This document shows positions 37,640 to 47,435 of a stretch of 64,000 bases of DNA, in pieces (the stretch's first letter is position 1; every line of letters starts with the position of its first letter). The notes under the pieces are model-generated. The model had not been told where the DNA came from, made no database searches, and saw only the letters and a list, made by a program, of their open reading frames with translations. The position numbers and the translations under genes were made by a program. Source of the stretch: Nocardioides soli (lineage in GTDB: Bacteria > Actinomycetota > Actinomycetes > Propionibacteriales > Nocardioidaceae); the NCBI RefSeq assembly GCF_014191495.1, contig NZ_JACHWR010000001.1, positions 62,001-126,000 on the forward strand, given 5' to 3'.

Positions 37640-38251
37640 TCAGTTCAGGAGCGTGTGGATGTCGGCGGCGAAGTCGGCGGACGACGTCGCCTCGCTCCAG
37701 TAGATCGTGCCCTCGTCGTCGGCGTCGACGCCGGTGATCGTGGTGCCGTGGGTGACGTCATAGCCGCCCGAGGGCAGCCGCTCGCCCTGGGTGACGCCGA
37801 CGCCCATCGGCTTGGCGACGGCCACGATCGTGTCGAGCTCACCCGTGAGGCCGACGAACGCCGGGTCGAAGTGCTCGAGGTAGCGCTTCAGCACGTCCTC
37901 GGTGTCGCGGGCCGGGTCGGTCGTCACGAACACCACGTCGACGCGGTCCCGGTCCTTCTCGTCGAGCCGCGTCATCGCCGTCGCGAGGTTGGACATCACC
38001 GTCTGGCAGATGTCCGGGCAGTGCGTGTAGCCGTAGAACACCAGCGTGAGCGGCTTGTCGGTGTCGTCGGTGAGTGAGTACGGCTGGCCTGCGGTGTCGG
38101 TCAGCGGGGTCGAGGAGACCTCGAACGGCGGGTCGAGCACGGTGCCGCTGAGCCCGCCATCGTCGTCGTCGCCGCCACCACAGGCGGCGAGTGGGAGGAG
38201 GAGAGCGGTCAGGGCGGCGGCCAAGCGGACGGGGCGGGACCGGCTACGCAC
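37640..38251 (-). CDS. SCO1/SenC copper-chaperone lipoprotein
   Basis: A 203-aa protein. Signal peptide with lipobox LAAC (C24), Gly/Asp linker, then a thioredoxin-like SCO domain with the copper ligands C79 and C83 (THCPDIC) and H169 (VTHGTTI). It would deliver copper to cytochrome c oxidase subunit II or act as a thiol reductase on the outer face of the membrane. The GTG overlaps the trpA stop by 8 bp, so it is cotranscribed with the trp genes although functionally unrelated. Confidence 0.92.
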   Translation of the reverse strand: MRSRSRPVRLAAALTALLLPLAACGGGDDDDGGLSGTVLDPPFEVSSTPLTDTAGQPYSLTDDTDKPLTLVFYGYTHCPDICQTVMSNLATAMTRLDEKDRDRVDVVFVTTDPARDTEDVLKRYLEHFDPAFVGLTGELDTIVAVAKPMGVGVTQGERLPSGGYDVTHGTTITGVDADDEGTIYWSEATSSADFAADIHTLLN

Positions 38252-39064
38252 GTCGCACTCCCCTGGCCAGGTCCTCGGTCAGCCGGGCCAGGGCCCGCAG
38301 CCCCTCACCCGGCTCGTCGGGGTGGTCGAGAAGGGTGCGGACGAACGCCGAGCCGACGATCACCCCGTCGGCGCCGATCCCGTCCTTGGCGGCGATCTCG
38401 GCCGCCTGGGCGCCGTTGCTGACCCCGAGGCCGACGCCCACCGGCAGGTCGATGCCCTGCTGCGCGATCGCGGCCTTGGTGCGCGCGACCAGCGGGCCGG
38501 CCAGGTCGGAGGTGGACGTGCGGGTGCCGGTGACGCCCATGACCGCGGTGGCGTAGACGAACCCGCGACAGGCGGCCGTCGTCATCGCGATCCGCTCGTC
38601 GGTGGAGCTCGGCGCGACGAGGTAGACCTTGTCGAGGTCGTGCTCGTCGGCGGCCCGACTCCACGACGGGTCGGCGTCCGGCGTGATGTCCGGCGTGATC
38701 AGGCCCGCGCCGCCCGCGCTGGCGAGGTCGCGGGCGAACCGCTCCACGCCGTACTTCTCCACCGGGTTCCAGTAGGTCATCACCAGGGTGGGCGTGCCGG
38801 TGGCGGCGACCGCCTCGACCGTGCGCAGCACGTCCTTGGTGCGCACGCCGCGGTCGAGCGCCTGCTGCGCGGCGGCCTGGATGGTCGGGCCGTCCATGAC
38901 CGGGTCGCTGTAGGGCAGCCCGATCTCGATCACGTCGCAACCGGCGTCGACCAGCGTGCGCATCGCCTCGATGCCACCCGCGACGTCGGGGAAGCCGGCG
39001 GGCAGGTAGCCCACCAGAGCGGCGCGGCCCTCGGTTTTCGCCTTCGCGAAGGCGATGCTGCTGC

Positions 39065-39068
<4 letters not shown>
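38244..39068 (-). CDS. trpA: Tryptophan synthase alpha subunit
   Basis: A 274-aa TIM barrel. Catalytic acids E48 ([11 protein letters not shown]) and D59 (VMDGP) are in place, and the C-terminal phosphate loop VGLGVSNG is intact. It splits indole-3-glycerol phosphate to indole and glyceraldehyde 3-phosphate, passing indole to TrpB. GTG 39068 overlaps the trpB stop (GTGA). TrpC-TrpB-TrpA are all joined by four-base overlaps. Confidence 0.96.
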
Positions 39069-40338
<1,270 letters not shown>

Positions 40339-40342
<4 letters not shown>

Positions 40343-41121
40343 GCAGTCACTCCTGTCATCTCGGCGACCGCGGCCTGCGGGTCGCCGTCCTTCACCAGTG
40401 CCTCGCCGACGAGCACCGCGCGGGCACCCTCGGACACGAAGCGCTTCACGTCCACGGGGCCGAAGATGCCGCTCTCGGCGACCTTGACCCGATCGTCGGG
40501 CACCAGCGGCGCGAGCCGCCCGAAGGTGTCGGCGTGGATCTCGAGCGTCTTGAGGTTGCGGGCGTTGACGCCGACCAGCTCCGCACCGAGGTCGACCGCG
40601 CGTGCGGTCTCGGCCTCGTCGTGCACCTCGACCAGCACGGTCAGCCCGAGCTCGCGGGCGTCGTCGTGGAGCCGGCGCAGGGTGTCGTCGTCGAGCGCCG
40701 CGACGATGAGCAGCGCGAGGTCGGCGCCGGCGGCGCGCGCCTCGACCAGCTGGTAGGTCGTGACGATGAAGTCCTTGCGCAGGATCGGGACGTCCACCGC
40801 GGCCCGGACCGCGCGCAGGTCGTCGAGGCTGCCCCCGAACCTGCGCTGCTCGGTGAGCACGCTGATCGCGGCGGCCCCGCCCGCGGCGTACCGCTGGGCG
40901 AGCTCGGACGGGTCCGGGATGTCCGCGAGCGCGCCCTTGCTGGGGCTGCGCCGCTTGACCTCGGCGATCACGCTCGAGCCGGGCGCGCGGAAGTGCGGCA
41001 TCGGGTCGCGCGGCGGGTCGACGTCGGCGAGCGCGGCCCGCAGGTCGGCGAGGCTGGTGCGGGACTCCCGCTCGGCGAGGTCGATGCGCACCCCGGCGAC
41101 GATGTCGTCGAGCACGGACAT
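40339..41121 (-). CDS. trpC: Indole-3-glycerol phosphate synthase
   Basis: A 260-aa TIM barrel. [13 protein letters not shown] (51-63) holds E54 and K56; the catalytic Lys in ILRKDFI and the [10 protein letters not shown] segment follow. It closes the indole ring from 1-(o-carboxyphenylamino)-deoxyribulose phosphate. ATG 41121 is backed by GAGAGA upstream and gives the standard [13 protein letters not shown]-terminus; a longer frame upstream runs across the divergent DUF4190 gene and is discounted. It is the first gene of the trpCBA-sco1-lgt unit. trpE, trpG and trpD are not next to it. Confidence 0.96.
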
Positions 41122-41171
41122 GCTGGTCTCTCCCACCGGACTGGCCACGGACTGCGGACGGACCCCAGTCT

Positions 41172-41201
41172 CCCACGCGACATGAAGCACCCGAGCGTGG
41201 G
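41172..41201. promoter_or_regulatory. Inverted repeat and -10 box between trpC and the DUF4190 gene
   Basis: CCCACGC (41172-41178) pairs with GCGTGGG (41195-41201) in the divergent promoter region. TAGTGT (41202-41207) next to it is a possible -10 box for the DUF4190 gene. It might be an operator; no known consensus fits. Confidence 0.3.
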
Positions 41202-41259
41202 TAGTGTCCGCTGAACACGGACCCGACAGACGGACGGGGCCGACCAGAGAGGAACCCCC

Positions 41260-41604
41260 GTGAGCTACTCCGACCCGCCGCCCCCGCCGCCGCAGTACGG
41301 CGCGCCGCAGCCGCCGATGGGCGGCATGCCCCCGAAGACCTCGGGCATGGCGGTCACCTCGCTGGTGCTCGGCATCATCGGCGCCATCCCCTGCTTCTGG
41401 GGCTGCCTGATCTTCTCGATCCTCGGCATCGTGTTCGGCCAGCTGGGCAAGAAGGACATCCGCGAGTCCGCGGGCGCCAAGAAGGGCGACGGCCTCGCGC
41501 AGTGGGGCTTCATCCTCGGCATCATCGGCGTCGCGCTGGGTGCCGTCTACTGGATCCTGGTCGCGACCGGGGTCATCGACATCACCTACGACACCAGCGC
41601 CTGA
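41260..41604 (+). CDS. DUF4190 membrane protein
   Basis: A 114-aa protein with a Pro/Gln/Met-rich cytoplasmic N-terminus ([14 protein letters not shown]) and two membrane helices separated by [21 protein letters not shown], the DUF4190 signature in which small residues and KGxGLAxxG connect the helices. Function unknown; Pro-rich partners often bind other envelope or cell-division proteins. The GTG has AGAGAGGA eight bases upstream. It is oppositely oriented to all trp and his genes nearby. Confidence 0.85.
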   Translation: MSYSDPPPPPPQYGAPQPPMGGMPPKTSGMAVTSLVLGIIGAIPCFWGCLIFSILGIVFGQLGKKDIRESAGAKKGDGLAQWGFILGIIGVALGAVYWILVATGVIDITYDTSA

Positions 41605-41626
41605 CGGTCGTCGGTGAGACGTACGT

Positions 41627-41660
41627 GACTCGGGTCCGGCCACGCGGCCGGGCCCGGGTC
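41627..41660. terminator. Bidirectional terminator hairpin
   Basis: 41627-41641 pairs with 41646-41660 (15 bp with two G-T pairs, loop ACGC) midway between the convergent DUF4190 and DUF2752 genes. Confidence 0.65.
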
Positions 41661-41713
41661 GCGTCCGCTCGGCACGAGCGGTCGGGCAGACCGTCGGTCG
41701 GTCGGACCGGCGC

Positions 41714-42160
41714 TCAGGGCGCGAGCCAGGATCCCGCCGGCAGGTTGCGCAGCACCGTGAAGACCGCGAGCAGCGCCAGCCCCGCGTAGGCCGCCGGGCG
41801 GACCAGGCGCATCGGTGGCCGGACGGTGACGCCCCGCCAGCGGGCCACGGCCCAGGTGCCGAGGCCGATCACGACCAGCGGCACCAGCGCCACGAACAGC
41901 AGGTTGCTCGACGCTGCCGCGCCGATCTCGCCGTTGGTCAGGTCGTTGACGGCCCGCAGGCCACCGCAGCCGGGGCAGGAGAAGCCCAGCGCGGCGCTCG
42001 GACACACCCCCCACGCGCCCTGCTGGTGCGGGTCGCGCAGGTGCAGGGCGAGCGTGGCGAGGCCGAGCCCGCCGATGACGATCGCCGGTCCGCGGACCCG
42101 GCGCCACCGGCTCTCGGCGTACGCCGCCCCCGCGGGCGGGGCCGGCGCGGTGGCGGTCAT
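41714..42160 (-). CDS. DUF2752 membrane protein
   Basis: A 148-aa protein with four hydrophobic segments. It carries the family hallmark [13 protein letters not shown] (C62, C65; CPxCGxTRA-type) in the first outer loop. Function is unknown; the cysteine pair may bind metal or form a disulfide. It lies 22 bp after the HGxxPAAW gene, so the two form a small operon between hisI and trpC, an arrangement I recall from other actinobacteria. Confidence 0.85.
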   Translation of the reverse strand: MTATAPAPPAGAAYAESRWRRVRGPAIVIGGLGLATLALHLRDPHQQGAWGVCPSAALGFSCPGCGGLRAVNDLTNGEIGAAASSNLLFVALVPLVVIGLGTWAVARWRGVTVRPPMRLVRPAAYAGLALLAVFTVLRNLPAGSWLAP

Positions 42161-42182
42161 GGTGTCGTGCCGCGGTCGGCGG

Positions 42183-42383
42183 TCAGCTGCCCGACTCGTG
42201 GAAGCCGAGCTTGGCCATCACCGCGAAGATCACCAGCGAGGCGACAGCGAGCCCGACGCCCACCCAGAAGATCGGCCACTTGATCGGGTCGAACAGCATC
42301 CCGGCGGCGCCGACGACGAACCCGAGCATGGCTACCGTGACGAACGTCCAGGCCGCAGGGGTATTGCCGTGGTGTGCAGACAT
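42183..42383 (-). CDS. HGxxPAAW family small membrane protein
   Basis: A 66-aa protein with two membrane helices. Its N-terminus HHGNTPAAW (4-12) is the defining motif of a small family found near tryptophan genes in actinobacteria. Function unknown; tryptophan uptake or enzyme anchoring have only context to support them. ATG 42383 has GAGGAG six bases upstream. Confidence 0.85.
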   Translation of the reverse strand: MSAHHGNTPAAWTFVTVAMLGFVVGAAGMLFDPIKWPIFWVGVGLAVASLVIFAVMAKLGFHESGS

Positions 42384-42438
42384 GCAAGGCTCCTCGAGCA
42401 CAGTCTCGTGTGATGGGCACGCGTGATGGTGCGGGGAC

Positions 42439-42444
42439 AGTCTA
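42439..42444 (-). promoter_or_regulatory. -10 box for the HGxxPAAW/DUF2752 pair
   Basis: TAGACT on the minus strand, about 55 nt before the ATG, between the gene and the 171-bp inverted-repeat element. No good -35. Confidence 0.35.
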
Positions 42445-42471
42445 TTCAGGTGCGCTTCCGGGCCGGCCACC

Positions 42472-42642
42472 GGCTCAGCCTCGATCCACCGATTTGGGGC
42501 GTCGCGAGCGTCACCAGGCGGGTGTGCGGGCCAGGCACCGGCGCGAGCGTCGTACTGGTTGTCCGTTGAGCGTCGGTAACGCAGCCAGCGCGCCCGAATG
42601 GTGACGCGCAGCAGGCGGAAATCGGTGGATCGAGGCTCAGCC
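42472..42642. repeat. 171-bp element with 24-bp terminal inverted repeats
   Basis: Arms 42472-42495 and 42619-42642 are complementary over 24 bases with one mismatch. The left arm begins GGCTCAGCCTCGATCC. Just inside them GCGTCACC and GGTGACGC also pair. It fills the gap between the Trp-associated membrane protein stop (42647) and the promoter of the HGxxPAAW gene. It is too short to encode a transposase; it resembles a MITE. No target-site duplication or second copy seen here. Confidence 0.75.
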
Positions 42643-42646
42643 CGGA

Positions 42647-43243
42647 TCAGTCGGTCGGGTCGCGGCCCTCGTCCATCGCCTTCCAGAGGTCGATGCTGCT
42701 CTGCTCCTCGGGCGGGGCGGTCGAGGTCGGCTCGGACGCCCCGGGCGCGTCGTACCGGGTGCCCATCTCCGGCCACGTGGGCGTCCAGAGGAACGCCAGC
42801 GCCGCGCACACGACGGAGACGCAGGCCGCGGCGAGCGCCGCCCAGTACCACGCGGTGTGCGAGATCTGGACGTCGGTGACGCCGACCTGGGCGAGCTCGT
42901 CGCGCAGGTCGTCACTCACCTGACCGAAGGCGACCAGCACCCCCACCAGGGCGCCGTCGGCAGCCAGGGAGCCCAGCAGGGCCACCGCCCGGCGGACCCG
43001 CCCTCGGGTCACCAGCACCACGCCCCAGCAGGCAAGCACGACCAGGGCGAGCGCCGTCACCAGCGGCATCGTGCCCTCGAAGGTGAGCGTCAGCACGCTG
43101 CCGGCGCCGGTGCCGGTGCCGGTGGCTCCCCCATCGACCGCCGGCTTGTTGGCCGCGATGGCGGTCAGGCCGGCCGAGGCGAGGCCGAGCAGCACGACCG
43201 GCCCGAAGGCACGCCGCCGGGTGGAGGGGGTGGGCTCAGTCAT
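42647..43243 (-). CDS. Trp biosynthesis-associated membrane protein (TIGR02234)
   Basis: A 198-aa protein with four membrane helices and the conserved C-terminal cytoplasmic tail [16 protein letters not shown]. That tail and the [11 protein letters not shown] segment identify TIGR02234, an actinobacterial family always seen in trp or his-trp clusters. Its role is unknown. It overlaps hisI by 8 bp. In most relatives I recall, trpE sits between hisI and this gene; here it does not. Confidence 0.9.
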   Translation of the reverse strand: MTEPTPSTRRRAFGPVVLLGLASAGLTAIAANKPAVDGGATGTGTGAGSVLTLTFEGTMPLVTALALVVLACWGVVLVTRGRVRRAVALLGSLAADGALVGVLVAFGQVSDDLRDELAQVGVTDVQISHTAWYWAALAAACVSVVCAALAFLWTPTWPEMGTRYDAPGASEPTSTAPPEEQSSIDLWKAMDEGRDPTD

Positions 43244-43589
43244 CTGCGACCTCGTGGAGCAGCGCGGCGTCGAAGCAGGTGCGGTCGCCGGTGTGGCACG
43301 CCGCGCCGACCTGGTCGACCCTGACCAGCAGCGTGTCGCCGTCGCAGTCGAGCCGGATCTCCTTGACCCACTGGACGTGGCCGGAGGTGTCCCCCTTGGC
43401 CCAGTACTCCTGGCGGGAGCGACTCCAGTAGGTCGCCCGGCCCGTCTCGATCGTCCGGGCCAGCGCCTCGTCGTCCATCCAGCCGAGCATCAGCACCTCA
43501 CCGGTGTCGTGCTGCTGCGCCACCGCGGGCACGAGGCCCTCCGCGGTGCGCTTGAGCCGGGCGGCGATGGCGGGGTCGAGGGTGGTCAC
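43236..43589 (-). CDS. hisI: Phosphoribosyl-AMP cyclohydrolase
   Basis: A 117-aa enzyme. The Mg-binding aspartates are D81, D83 and D85 (DCDGD) and the zinc cysteines C98 and C105 (ACHTGDRTC). It opens the purine ring of PR-AMP in step 3 of histidine synthesis. There is no fused HisE pyrophosphohydrolase, as expected in actinobacteria. GTG 43589 has GATAAT 6 nt upstream and no ribosome-binding site. It is separated from the other his genes by the ABC exporter, TIGR03085 protein and others. Confidence 0.95.
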   Translation of the reverse strand: MTTLDPAIAARLKRTAEGLVPAVAQQHDTGEVLMLGWMDDEALARTIETGRATYWSRSRQEYWAKGDTSGHVQWVKEIRLDCDGDTLLVRVDQVGAACHTGDRTCFDAALLHEVADD

Positions 43590-43595
43590 CGGGTC

Positions 43596-43601
43596 ATTAT
43601 C
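43596..43601 (-). promoter_or_regulatory. -10 box of hisI (leaderless)
   Basis: GATAAT on the minus strand, 6 nt before the hisI GTG; the best -10 match of the set. Confidence 0.5.
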
Positions 43602-43608
43602 TCGCGCG

Positions 43609-43675
43609 GGTGGTTTCGAGGCTCAGGCGCGGGGCGGCTTCGCACCTCAACCACCGTGGCGGTGGTTGAGGTGCG
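43609..43675. repeat. REP-like unit with perfect 15-bp hairpin
   Basis: GGTGGTTTCGAGGCTCAGGC starts the unit; its right arm CGCACCTCAACCACC (43641-43655) is followed by loop GTGGC and a perfect complement (43661-43675). Confidence 0.85.
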
Positions 43676-43707
43676 TGGGCCGCCAGGCCCGGGCCTGGCG
43701 GCCCACG
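43674..43707 (-). terminator. Perfect 34-nt palindrome after the ABC exporter
   Basis: Arms 43674-43690 and 43691-43707 (CGTGGGCCGCCAGGCCC and complement) have no loop and end three bases from the exporter stop. It probably insulates the exporter operon from hisI. Confidence 0.7.
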
Positions 43708-43710
43708 CCG

Positions 43711-45501
43711 TCACGAGCCCTGCTGCGCCACCCAGGAGCGGTGCAGGCCGGCGTACACCGAACCCTCCTGCGCGACGAGCACCGCGTGCGGTCCGCGCTG
43801 GACGATCCGGCCGCGGTCGACGACGACCACCTCGTCGGCGGCCTCGGCGGTCGAGAGCCGGTGTGCGATCGTCACGCTGGTGCGGCTCTGCATCAGCCGC
43901 TCGAGAGCCCGACCGATGCGCATCTCCAGGGCCGGGTCGACGGCGCTGGTCGCCTCGTCGAGGACCAGCAGGTCAGGATCGGCGAGCTGCGCGCGCAGCA
44001 GCGCGACCAACTGTCGCTCCCCCGCCGACAGCGACTCGCCACGCTGACCGACCCGGGTCTCGGGCCCGTCGGGCAGGCCCGCCAGCCAGTCGCCGAGGCC
44101 GAGCTCGTCGGCGGCCGCGGCGATCTGCTCGTCGGTCGCGTCGAGCCGGCCGTAGCGCACGTTGCTGGCCAGGGTGTCGTCGAAGAGGAAGCCCTCCTGC
44201 GGCACCAGCACCACGCTGCGCCGCAGCGACTCCTGCGCGATCTGGCGCACGTCGACGCCGTCGAGGGCGATCGAGCCCTCGCTCGGGTCCATCAGCCGGG
44301 TCAGCAGCTTGGCGATCGTGGACTTGCCCGAGCCCGTCTCGCCGACGACGGCGACCCGGGTGCCGCCCGGGATGTCGAGATCGAGGTCGCGGAGCACGGG
44401 CGGGCCGCCGGGGTAGGCGAAGGTGACGTCGCGGAACGACACGTCGATCGGTCCGCGGGGCAGCACCTGCCCCGACTCGCCCGGGTCGACGAGGTCGGCG
44501 GGCGTCTCCAGGATGCCGATCACCCGGCGCCAGCTGACCAGGGCGTTCTGGGCGTCGGTGAGGATCTGGGTGCCCATCTGCACCGGGCCGACGAAGAGCG
44601 TCACCAGGAACGCGAACGCGAGCACCTTGCCGGCCGTCATCTCCCCGGCGAAGCCGAGCTGGATGCCGACGATCAGCGTGCCGGCGTTGGCCAGGCCGGC
44701 GGAGATGCCGCCGAGCGAGAACGACACCACCGTGAACTTCTGGGCCTGGGTGCTCGCGGTCTTGAACTCGTCGATCGCCTCGTCGATCCGGGCCTGGGTG
44801 CGGTCCTCGATCGCGTAGGACTTCACGACCGCGGCGCCCACGACCGGCTCGGAGATGGCCGAGAGCATCACGGCGACCTGGCGCCGGACCACGCCGTAGG
44901 CGTCGGACAGCTTGCGCTGGAAGTACCGGATCGAGGCGAAGAGCGGCGCGAAGCAAACCCACACGACGATCGCCAGCTGCCAGCTGTAGACGAGCATCAC
45001 GATGGTCGCGATGATCACCTGGCAGCAGCTGACGATCAGCAGCAGCCCGCCGAAGACGAGGAACTGGCTGACCTGGTCGACATCGCTGGTGACCCGCGAG
45101 ACGAGGGCCCCGCGGCGCTCGGTGTTCTGGGTGAGCAGCGGCAGGTCGTGGACGTGCCGGAAGGCCTTGATCCGCAGGGTCGCGAGGCCGCGCTCGGAGA
45201 CGGTGAACAGCCGCGCGGTCATGAGGTACGACGCCCAGCTCGTCACCAGGATCGCGGCGGCGGCCGCGACCCCCATCAGCACGGTGAACGAGACGTCGGG
45301 GCCGTCCGGGCCGTTGAGCCCGCGGTCGAGCGTCTGCTGGACCGCGATCGGCACCACGACCTGGCCGATCGCGGCCACGAACGCGAGCGTGATGGTCCAG
45401 CCGAGACCGTCCTTGAGCTCGGGCGAGACCCGCACGCCCCGGCGGACGGTGTCGAAGCCACCGATCTGCTCGCCGGTGTCGAAGGTGGTGCTCGTGCTCA
45501 T
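43711..45501 (-). CDS. ABC exporter half-transporter with canonical ATPase
   Basis: A 596-aa type IV exporter half: six helices (40-320) then an ATPase with Walker A GETGSGKST, Q-loop VVLVPQEGF, signature LSAGERQ, Walker B VLDEATSAVD with catalytic Glu, and H-loop TIAHRLST. It overlaps the partner gene by four bases (ATGA) and so should form a heterodimer with it. Substrate is unknown; lipids, peptides and drugs are usual for this family. It is followed by two strong palindromes. Confidence 0.9.
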   Translation of the reverse strand: MSTSTTFDTGEQIGGFDTVRRGVRVSPELKDGLGWTITLAFVAAIGQVVVPIAVQQTLDRGLNGPDGPDVSFTVLMGVAAAAAILVTSWASYLMTARLFTVSERGLATLRIKAFRHVHDLPLLTQNTERRGALVSRVTSDVDQVSQFLVFGGLLLIVSCCQVIIATIVMLVYSWQLAIVVWVCFAPLFASIRYFQRKLSDAYGVVRRQVAVMLSAISEPVVGAAVVKSYAIEDRTQARIDEAIDEFKTASTQAQKFTVVSFSLGGISAGLANAGTLIVGIQLGFAGEMTAGKVLAFAFLVTLFVGPVQMGTQILTDAQNALVSWRRVIGILETPADLVDPGESGQVLPRGPIDVSFRDVTFAYPGGPPVLRDLDLDIPGGTRVAVVGETGSGKSTIAKLLTRLMDPSEGSIALDGVDVRQIAQESLRRSVVLVPQEGFLFDDTLASNVRYGRLDATDEQIAAAADELGLGDWLAGLPDGPETRVGQRGESLSAGERQLVALLRAQLADPDLLVLDEATSAVDPALEMRIGRALERLMQSRTSVTIAHRLSTAEAADEVVVVDRGRIVQRGPHAVLVAQEGSVYAGLHRSWVAQQGS

Positions 45502-47297
45502 ACCGTGTTCTCCCCCACCAGTTCGCCCTGGCCCTGCTCGTAGGCGTTGACCAGGCGGGCGTACGCCGGGCTGCGGTCGAGCAGCTCGGCATGGGTACCG
45601 CGGTCGGCGATCCGGCCGTCGTCGAGGTGCACGACCTCGTCGGCCAGCCCGATCGTGGCCTTGCGGTAGGCGACGACGACCAGGCTGCTGCCGTGGTCGT
45701 TGCTGCGCAGCGCCTCGAGGATCCGGGCCTCGACCTCGGGGTCGACCGCGGACGTCGCGTCGTCGAGGACCAGCAGGCGCGGGCGGCGTACCAGGGCCCG
45801 GGCCAGCGAGATGCGCTGGCGCTGCCCGCCGGAGAGGGACGTGCCGCGCTCACCGAGCCGGGAGTCGAGCCCGTGCGGGAGCGCGGCGACGAACCCGTCG
45901 GCCTGCGCCGCGCGGAGCGCCGCCCAGACGTCGTCGTCGGGGACGTCGGCCCCCAGCGTGACGTTGCCCCGGACGGTGTCGTCGAAGAGGAACGCCGTCT
46001 GCGGGACCACGGCGACGACCTCGGCGAGCTCACCCTTGCCGAGGTCGCGCAGGTCGGTGCCGTCGAGCAGCAGCCGCCCCTCGTCGGGGTCGACCAGCCG
46101 CGCGATCAGGGTGGTGAGCGTGGTCTTGCCGGACGCGGTGGCACCGACGAGCGCGACGGTGCGTCCGGGCTCGACGGTGAAGGACACGTCCTCGAGGAGC
46201 GGCTGGTCGGCGGCGTAGCGGTAGCCCAGGTCGACGACATCGAGCCGCGCACCGGCCCGCGCGGACCGGTCGACCGTCCGGTCGCCGTACGGCATCGCGC
46301 CGGTCGCCCGGAGCACGGAGCGCGCCCGGTGGTAGCCGACCACGCTGCGTGGGAACTCCCCCAGCAGCCAGCCGATCGAGCGGATCGGGAACGAGACGAC
46401 CGTGAGCAGGTAGGCGACGGTCACCACGTCGCCGGGCGCGGTGGCGCCGGAGAGCACGCGGCTGACGCCGACGGCGAGCACCACGAGGACGCCCAGGTTG
46501 GGCAGTGCGGCCAGGGCCGGATCGAAGGCGGCGCGGATCCGGCCGGCGCGGATGTTGACGTCGCGCAGCTCGCGGGCCTTCTCGGCGAACCGGGCGGTCT
46601 CCTCCGACTCCCGACCCAGCGTCTTGACGACCATGGCGCCGTCGAAGGACTCGTGCGCGACCTCGCTGAGCTCGGCCCGCAGCTGCTGCGCCTTGGTCAT
46701 GAGCGGGGAGGCGAGCCGCTGGTAGGCGAGGTTGGCGACCACGACCGCCGGGAAGACCATCAGCCCGACCAGGGCCATCACGACGTCGGCGACGAACATC
46801 TGGGCGACCGCGATCACCATCATCGCGAGCGTGCCGACCGCCATCGGGAGCGGCGCGATCGGGCCCCAGGCCGCCTCGACGTCGGAGTTGGCGTTGGAGA
46901 GCAGCTCGCCGGTGGGGTGCCGCTGGTGCCACGCCATCGGCAGCGCGAGGTACTGCCGGGTCACGGCCCGGCGGGTGTGCGCCTGCATGCGGTACTGCAT
47001 GATGCCCGCTCCCAGGCGGCGCGCGACGATGCCGACCGCGCGCAGCAGCGCCACCCCGAAGAAGAGCGCGAACACCGCGACCAGCAGGTCGGCGCCGATG
47101 TCGCCGCGCTCGAACGCGGGCAGCACCACGTGGTCGGTCGACCACCCCAGCACCCAGGCGTCGGCGACGGTCAGCGCGCCGAAGAGCACGCTGCCGATCG
47201 TCGACAGCGTGAAGATCCACGGCTCCCGACGGATCGCGACGGCCAGGACCCGGAACCCGTCCGTCGTGGTCCCCCGCCTGCTGCGCCTGTCGCTCAC
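45498..47297 (-). CDS. ABC exporter half-transporter with degenerate ATPase site
   Basis: A 599-aa half with six helices and an ATPase. Walker A GATASGKTT and signature LSGGQRQ are present, but the Walker B reads LLVLDDATS (catalytic Glu replaced by Asp) and the H-loop reads VVAYRKAT (His replaced by Tyr). Its own site is therefore expected to be weak, the usual asymmetry of heterodimeric exporters. GTG 47297 gives the normal cytoplasmic lead; upstream sequence in the same frame looks non-coding. First gene of the pair; divergent from the TIGR03085 gene. Confidence 0.9.
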   Translation of the reverse strand: MSDRRSRRGTTTDGFRVLAVAIRREPWIFTLSTIGSVLFGALTVADAWVLGWSTDHVVLPAFERGDIGADLLVAVFALFFGVALLRAVGIVARRLGAGIMQYRMQAHTRRAVTRQYLALPMAWHQRHPTGELLSNANSDVEAAWGPIAPLPMAVGTLAMMVIAVAQMFVADVVMALVGLMVFPAVVVANLAYQRLASPLMTKAQQLRAELSEVAHESFDGAMVVKTLGRESEETARFAEKARELRDVNIRAGRIRAAFDPALAALPNLGVLVVLAVGVSRVLSGATAPGDVVTVAYLLTVVSFPIRSIGWLLGEFPRSVVGYHRARSVLRATGAMPYGDRTVDRSARAGARLDVVDLGYRYAADQPLLEDVSFTVEPGRTVALVGATASGKTTLTTLIARLVDPDEGRLLLDGTDLRDLGKGELAEVVAVVPQTAFLFDDTVRGNVTLGADVPDDDVWAALRAAQADGFVAALPHGLDSRLGERGTSLSGGQRQRISLARALVRRPRLLVLDDATSAVDPEVEARILEALRSNDHGSSLVVVAYRKATIGLADEVVHLDDGRIADRGTHAELLDRSPAYARLVNAYEQGQGELVGENTV

Positions 47298-47353
47298 TAC
47301 CCGCTCGTCCCCGTCCGTACCCGTCTGCCCGCGGGGAACCCCGCCGCCCGGCC

Positions 47354-47359
47354 AGGCTA
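47354..47359 (-). promoter_or_regulatory. Candidate -10 box of the ABC exporter pair
   Basis: TAGCCT on the minus strand, 57 nt before the GTG, so this message would have a leader. Low support. Confidence 0.3.
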
Positions 47360-47423
47360 TTCCCACGCGCGGACATCGGGACGACGGGCGTCGTGATCGC
47401 CGTCCGCCCGCCGCGTGCCGCCG

Positions 47424-47429
47424 TATGCT
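47424..47429 (+). promoter_or_regulatory. -10 box of the TIGR03085 gene (leaderless)
   Basis: TATGCT on the plus strand, 6 nt before GTG 47436, with no ribosome-binding site. Confidence 0.5.
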
Positions 47430-47435
47430 CCGGTG

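Noticed and set aside
42384..42646. Riboswitch or tryptophan attenuator ahead of the HGxxPAAW gene
   Set aside because: The main structure is a 24-bp terminal inverted repeat that lies upstream of the likely promoter, and no Trp-codon leader peptide or T-box motif is visible.
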